A stretch of DNA of 64,000 nt, taken from Synechococcus sp. CB0101. Lineage in GTDB: Bacteria > Cyanobacteriota > Cyanobacteriia > PCC-6307 > Cyanobiaceae. This document shows positions 63,377-64,000 of the stretch, one piece after another. The stretch lies in the NCBI RefSeq assembly GCF_000179235.2, contig NZ_CP039373.1, forward strand, positions 620,032-684,031, in the 5' to 3' direction. The notes under the pieces were generated by a model, which saw only the letters and a list, made by a program, of their open reading frames with translations, ran no database searches and had not been told where the DNA came from. Each line of letters begins with the position of its first letter. Positions within the stretch are counted from its first letter, which is position 1. Position numbers and translations under genes: made by a program.

Positions 63377-64000
63377 ATGTCTCGCACGATTGCCGTGAGC
63401 GGCGCCTCGGGCAAAACCGGATGGCGGATCGCCGAGGAGCTGCTGCGAGCTGGGGATCAACCGAGGCTGCTGCTGCAGGAACACTCTGTGGTGCCCGAGC
63501 CACTGCGGGCGTGTCAGCTGCATCGCTTGCAGTTGAGCGACCCAAACGCCCTCGATGCAGCCCTCGAGGGCTGCGACGGCTTGGTGATCGCCACAGGGGC
63601 ACGGCCTTCGGTGGATCTCACAGGCCCGATGCGCGTGGATGCCTGGGGTGTGCAGCATCAAGTGGAGAGCTGCCGGCGTCTGGGCATCCGGCGAGTCGTA
63701 CTGGTGAGCTCCCTGTGCGCCGGGCGCTGGCGCCATCCCCTGAACCTGTTCGGCTTGATCCTGGTGTGGAAGCGGGTGGGGGAGCGGAGCCTGGAACGCA
63801 GCGGGCTGGATTGGACCGTGATCCGCCCCGGCGGGCTCTCCGAACGGGAAACGGATCTGGAGCACGAAGGCATTCGCTACAGCACCGCCGATCAACAGGA
63901 CAGCGCTTCGATTCCGCGGCGCCTGGTGGCGCGCTGCTGTGTGGAGGCTCTGGCCACGCCAGCCTCCATCGGCCAGATCATTGAAGTGACCAGTTCGGCA
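63377..64000 (+). CDS. NAD(P)-binding Rossmann-fold protein, 3'-truncated
   Basis: The window ends inside this gene; 208 codons are visible from ATG 63377. 'TIAVSGASGKTGWRIAEELL' is the dinucleotide-binding loop (G-x-x-G-x-x-G type), 'GCDGLVIATGARPSVDLTGP' and 'VVLVSSLCAGRWRHPLNLFG' follow, then 'WTVIRPGGLSERETD'. This is the atypical short-chain dehydrogenase (NmrA/Ycf39/Tic62-like) group, often lacking the classical Tyr-Lys pair; here the segment 'WKRVGERSLERSGLDWTVIR' stands in place of the YxxxK helix. It is divergent from the glycosyltransferase unit (45 bases). Confidence 0.85.
   Translation, partial: MSRTIAVSGASGKTGWRIAEELLRAGDQPRLLLQEHSVVPEPLRACQLHRLQLSDPNALDAALEGCDGLVIATGARPSVDLTGPMRVDAWGVQHQVESCRRLGIRRVVLVSSLCAGRWRHPLNLFGLILVWKRVGERSLERSGLDWTVIRPGGLSERETDLEHEGIRYSTADQQDSASIPRRLVARCCVEALATPASIGQIIEVTSSA

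Noticed and set aside
1-64000. CRISPR arrays, insertion sequences, prophage genes, rRNA operons
   Set aside because: I looked for regularly spaced repeats, terminal inverted repeats with transposase genes, phage structural genes and rRNA sequence and saw none.

Overview
The window is a gene-dense, GC-rich piece of a cyanobacterial chromosome. Photosystem II factors (psb28, a PAM68-like protein), phylloquinone genes (menB, menD), a long-chain prenyl diphosphate synthase with a UbiD-like decarboxylase (plastoquinone type), and many cyanobacterial families of unknown function (DUF760, DUF1350, DUF1816, DUF3082, DUF3288, DUF4336) point to an oxygenic cyanobacterium. The very short intergenic regions, high GC and small gene set fit a Cyanobium / Synechococcus-type picocyanobacterium. 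That placement is inference; no rRNA is present to settle it.

Layout. 0-9 kb: end of psb28, two tandem AI-2E/PerM-type membrane proteins, secD-secF with a coupled small membrane protein, pdhB, a DUF3082 protein, ispE, rsmA. 9-14 kb: small secreted or zinc-ribbon proteins, a pentapeptide-repeat protein, a secreted Ntn-type amide hydrolase, and umuDC behind a LexA-like box. 14-31 kb: dnaG, a drug/metabolite-type exporter, ruvA, rpsO, PAM68, an intein-free dnaE, gatA, rlmB with a long Arg/Gly-rich extension, Mini-III RNase, a STAS protein, carA, trpD, an ABC exporter. 31-38 kb: msrA, small proteins, tRNA-Pro(GGG) with promoter and terminator, a DEDDh exonuclease, peroxiredoxin Q, a frameshifted DUF1350 gene, acs. 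38-50 kb: HAD hydrolase, prenyl diphosphate synthase, murI-amiC, nitrilase, comB, ubiD-like, Rrf2, aroA, MnmC2-like methyltransferase, glmU, murF. 50-60.7 kb: glgA, L,D-transpeptidase, menB-menD, lepB, and a manganese-type ABC uptake operon ending in a DUF4336 gene. 60.7-61.9 kb: a less GC-rich pocket of very small genes. 61.9-64 kb: a family 2 glycosyltransferase, a small membrane protein and the start of an NAD(P)-binding protein.

Most genes are housekeeping: protein export and processing (SecDF, signal peptidase), replication, repair and translation (DnaG, DnaE, RuvA, UmuDC, RsmA, RlmB, GatA, S15), cell wall (MurI, MurF, GlmU, amidase, L,D-transpeptidase), quinones, isoprenoids and central metabolism. 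No insertion sequence, prophage, CRISPR array, rRNA or toxin-antitoxin pair was seen, and I found no clearly novel multi-gene system. The most unusual signals are local: two probable single-base frameshifts in homopolymers (DUF1350 at 35140-35145 and a small gene near 61100), a pair of small paralogous proteins in opposite orientation, a dyad holding both divergent start codons at ruvA, a LexA-like box at umuDC, and several convergent genes whose coding 3' ends overlap.
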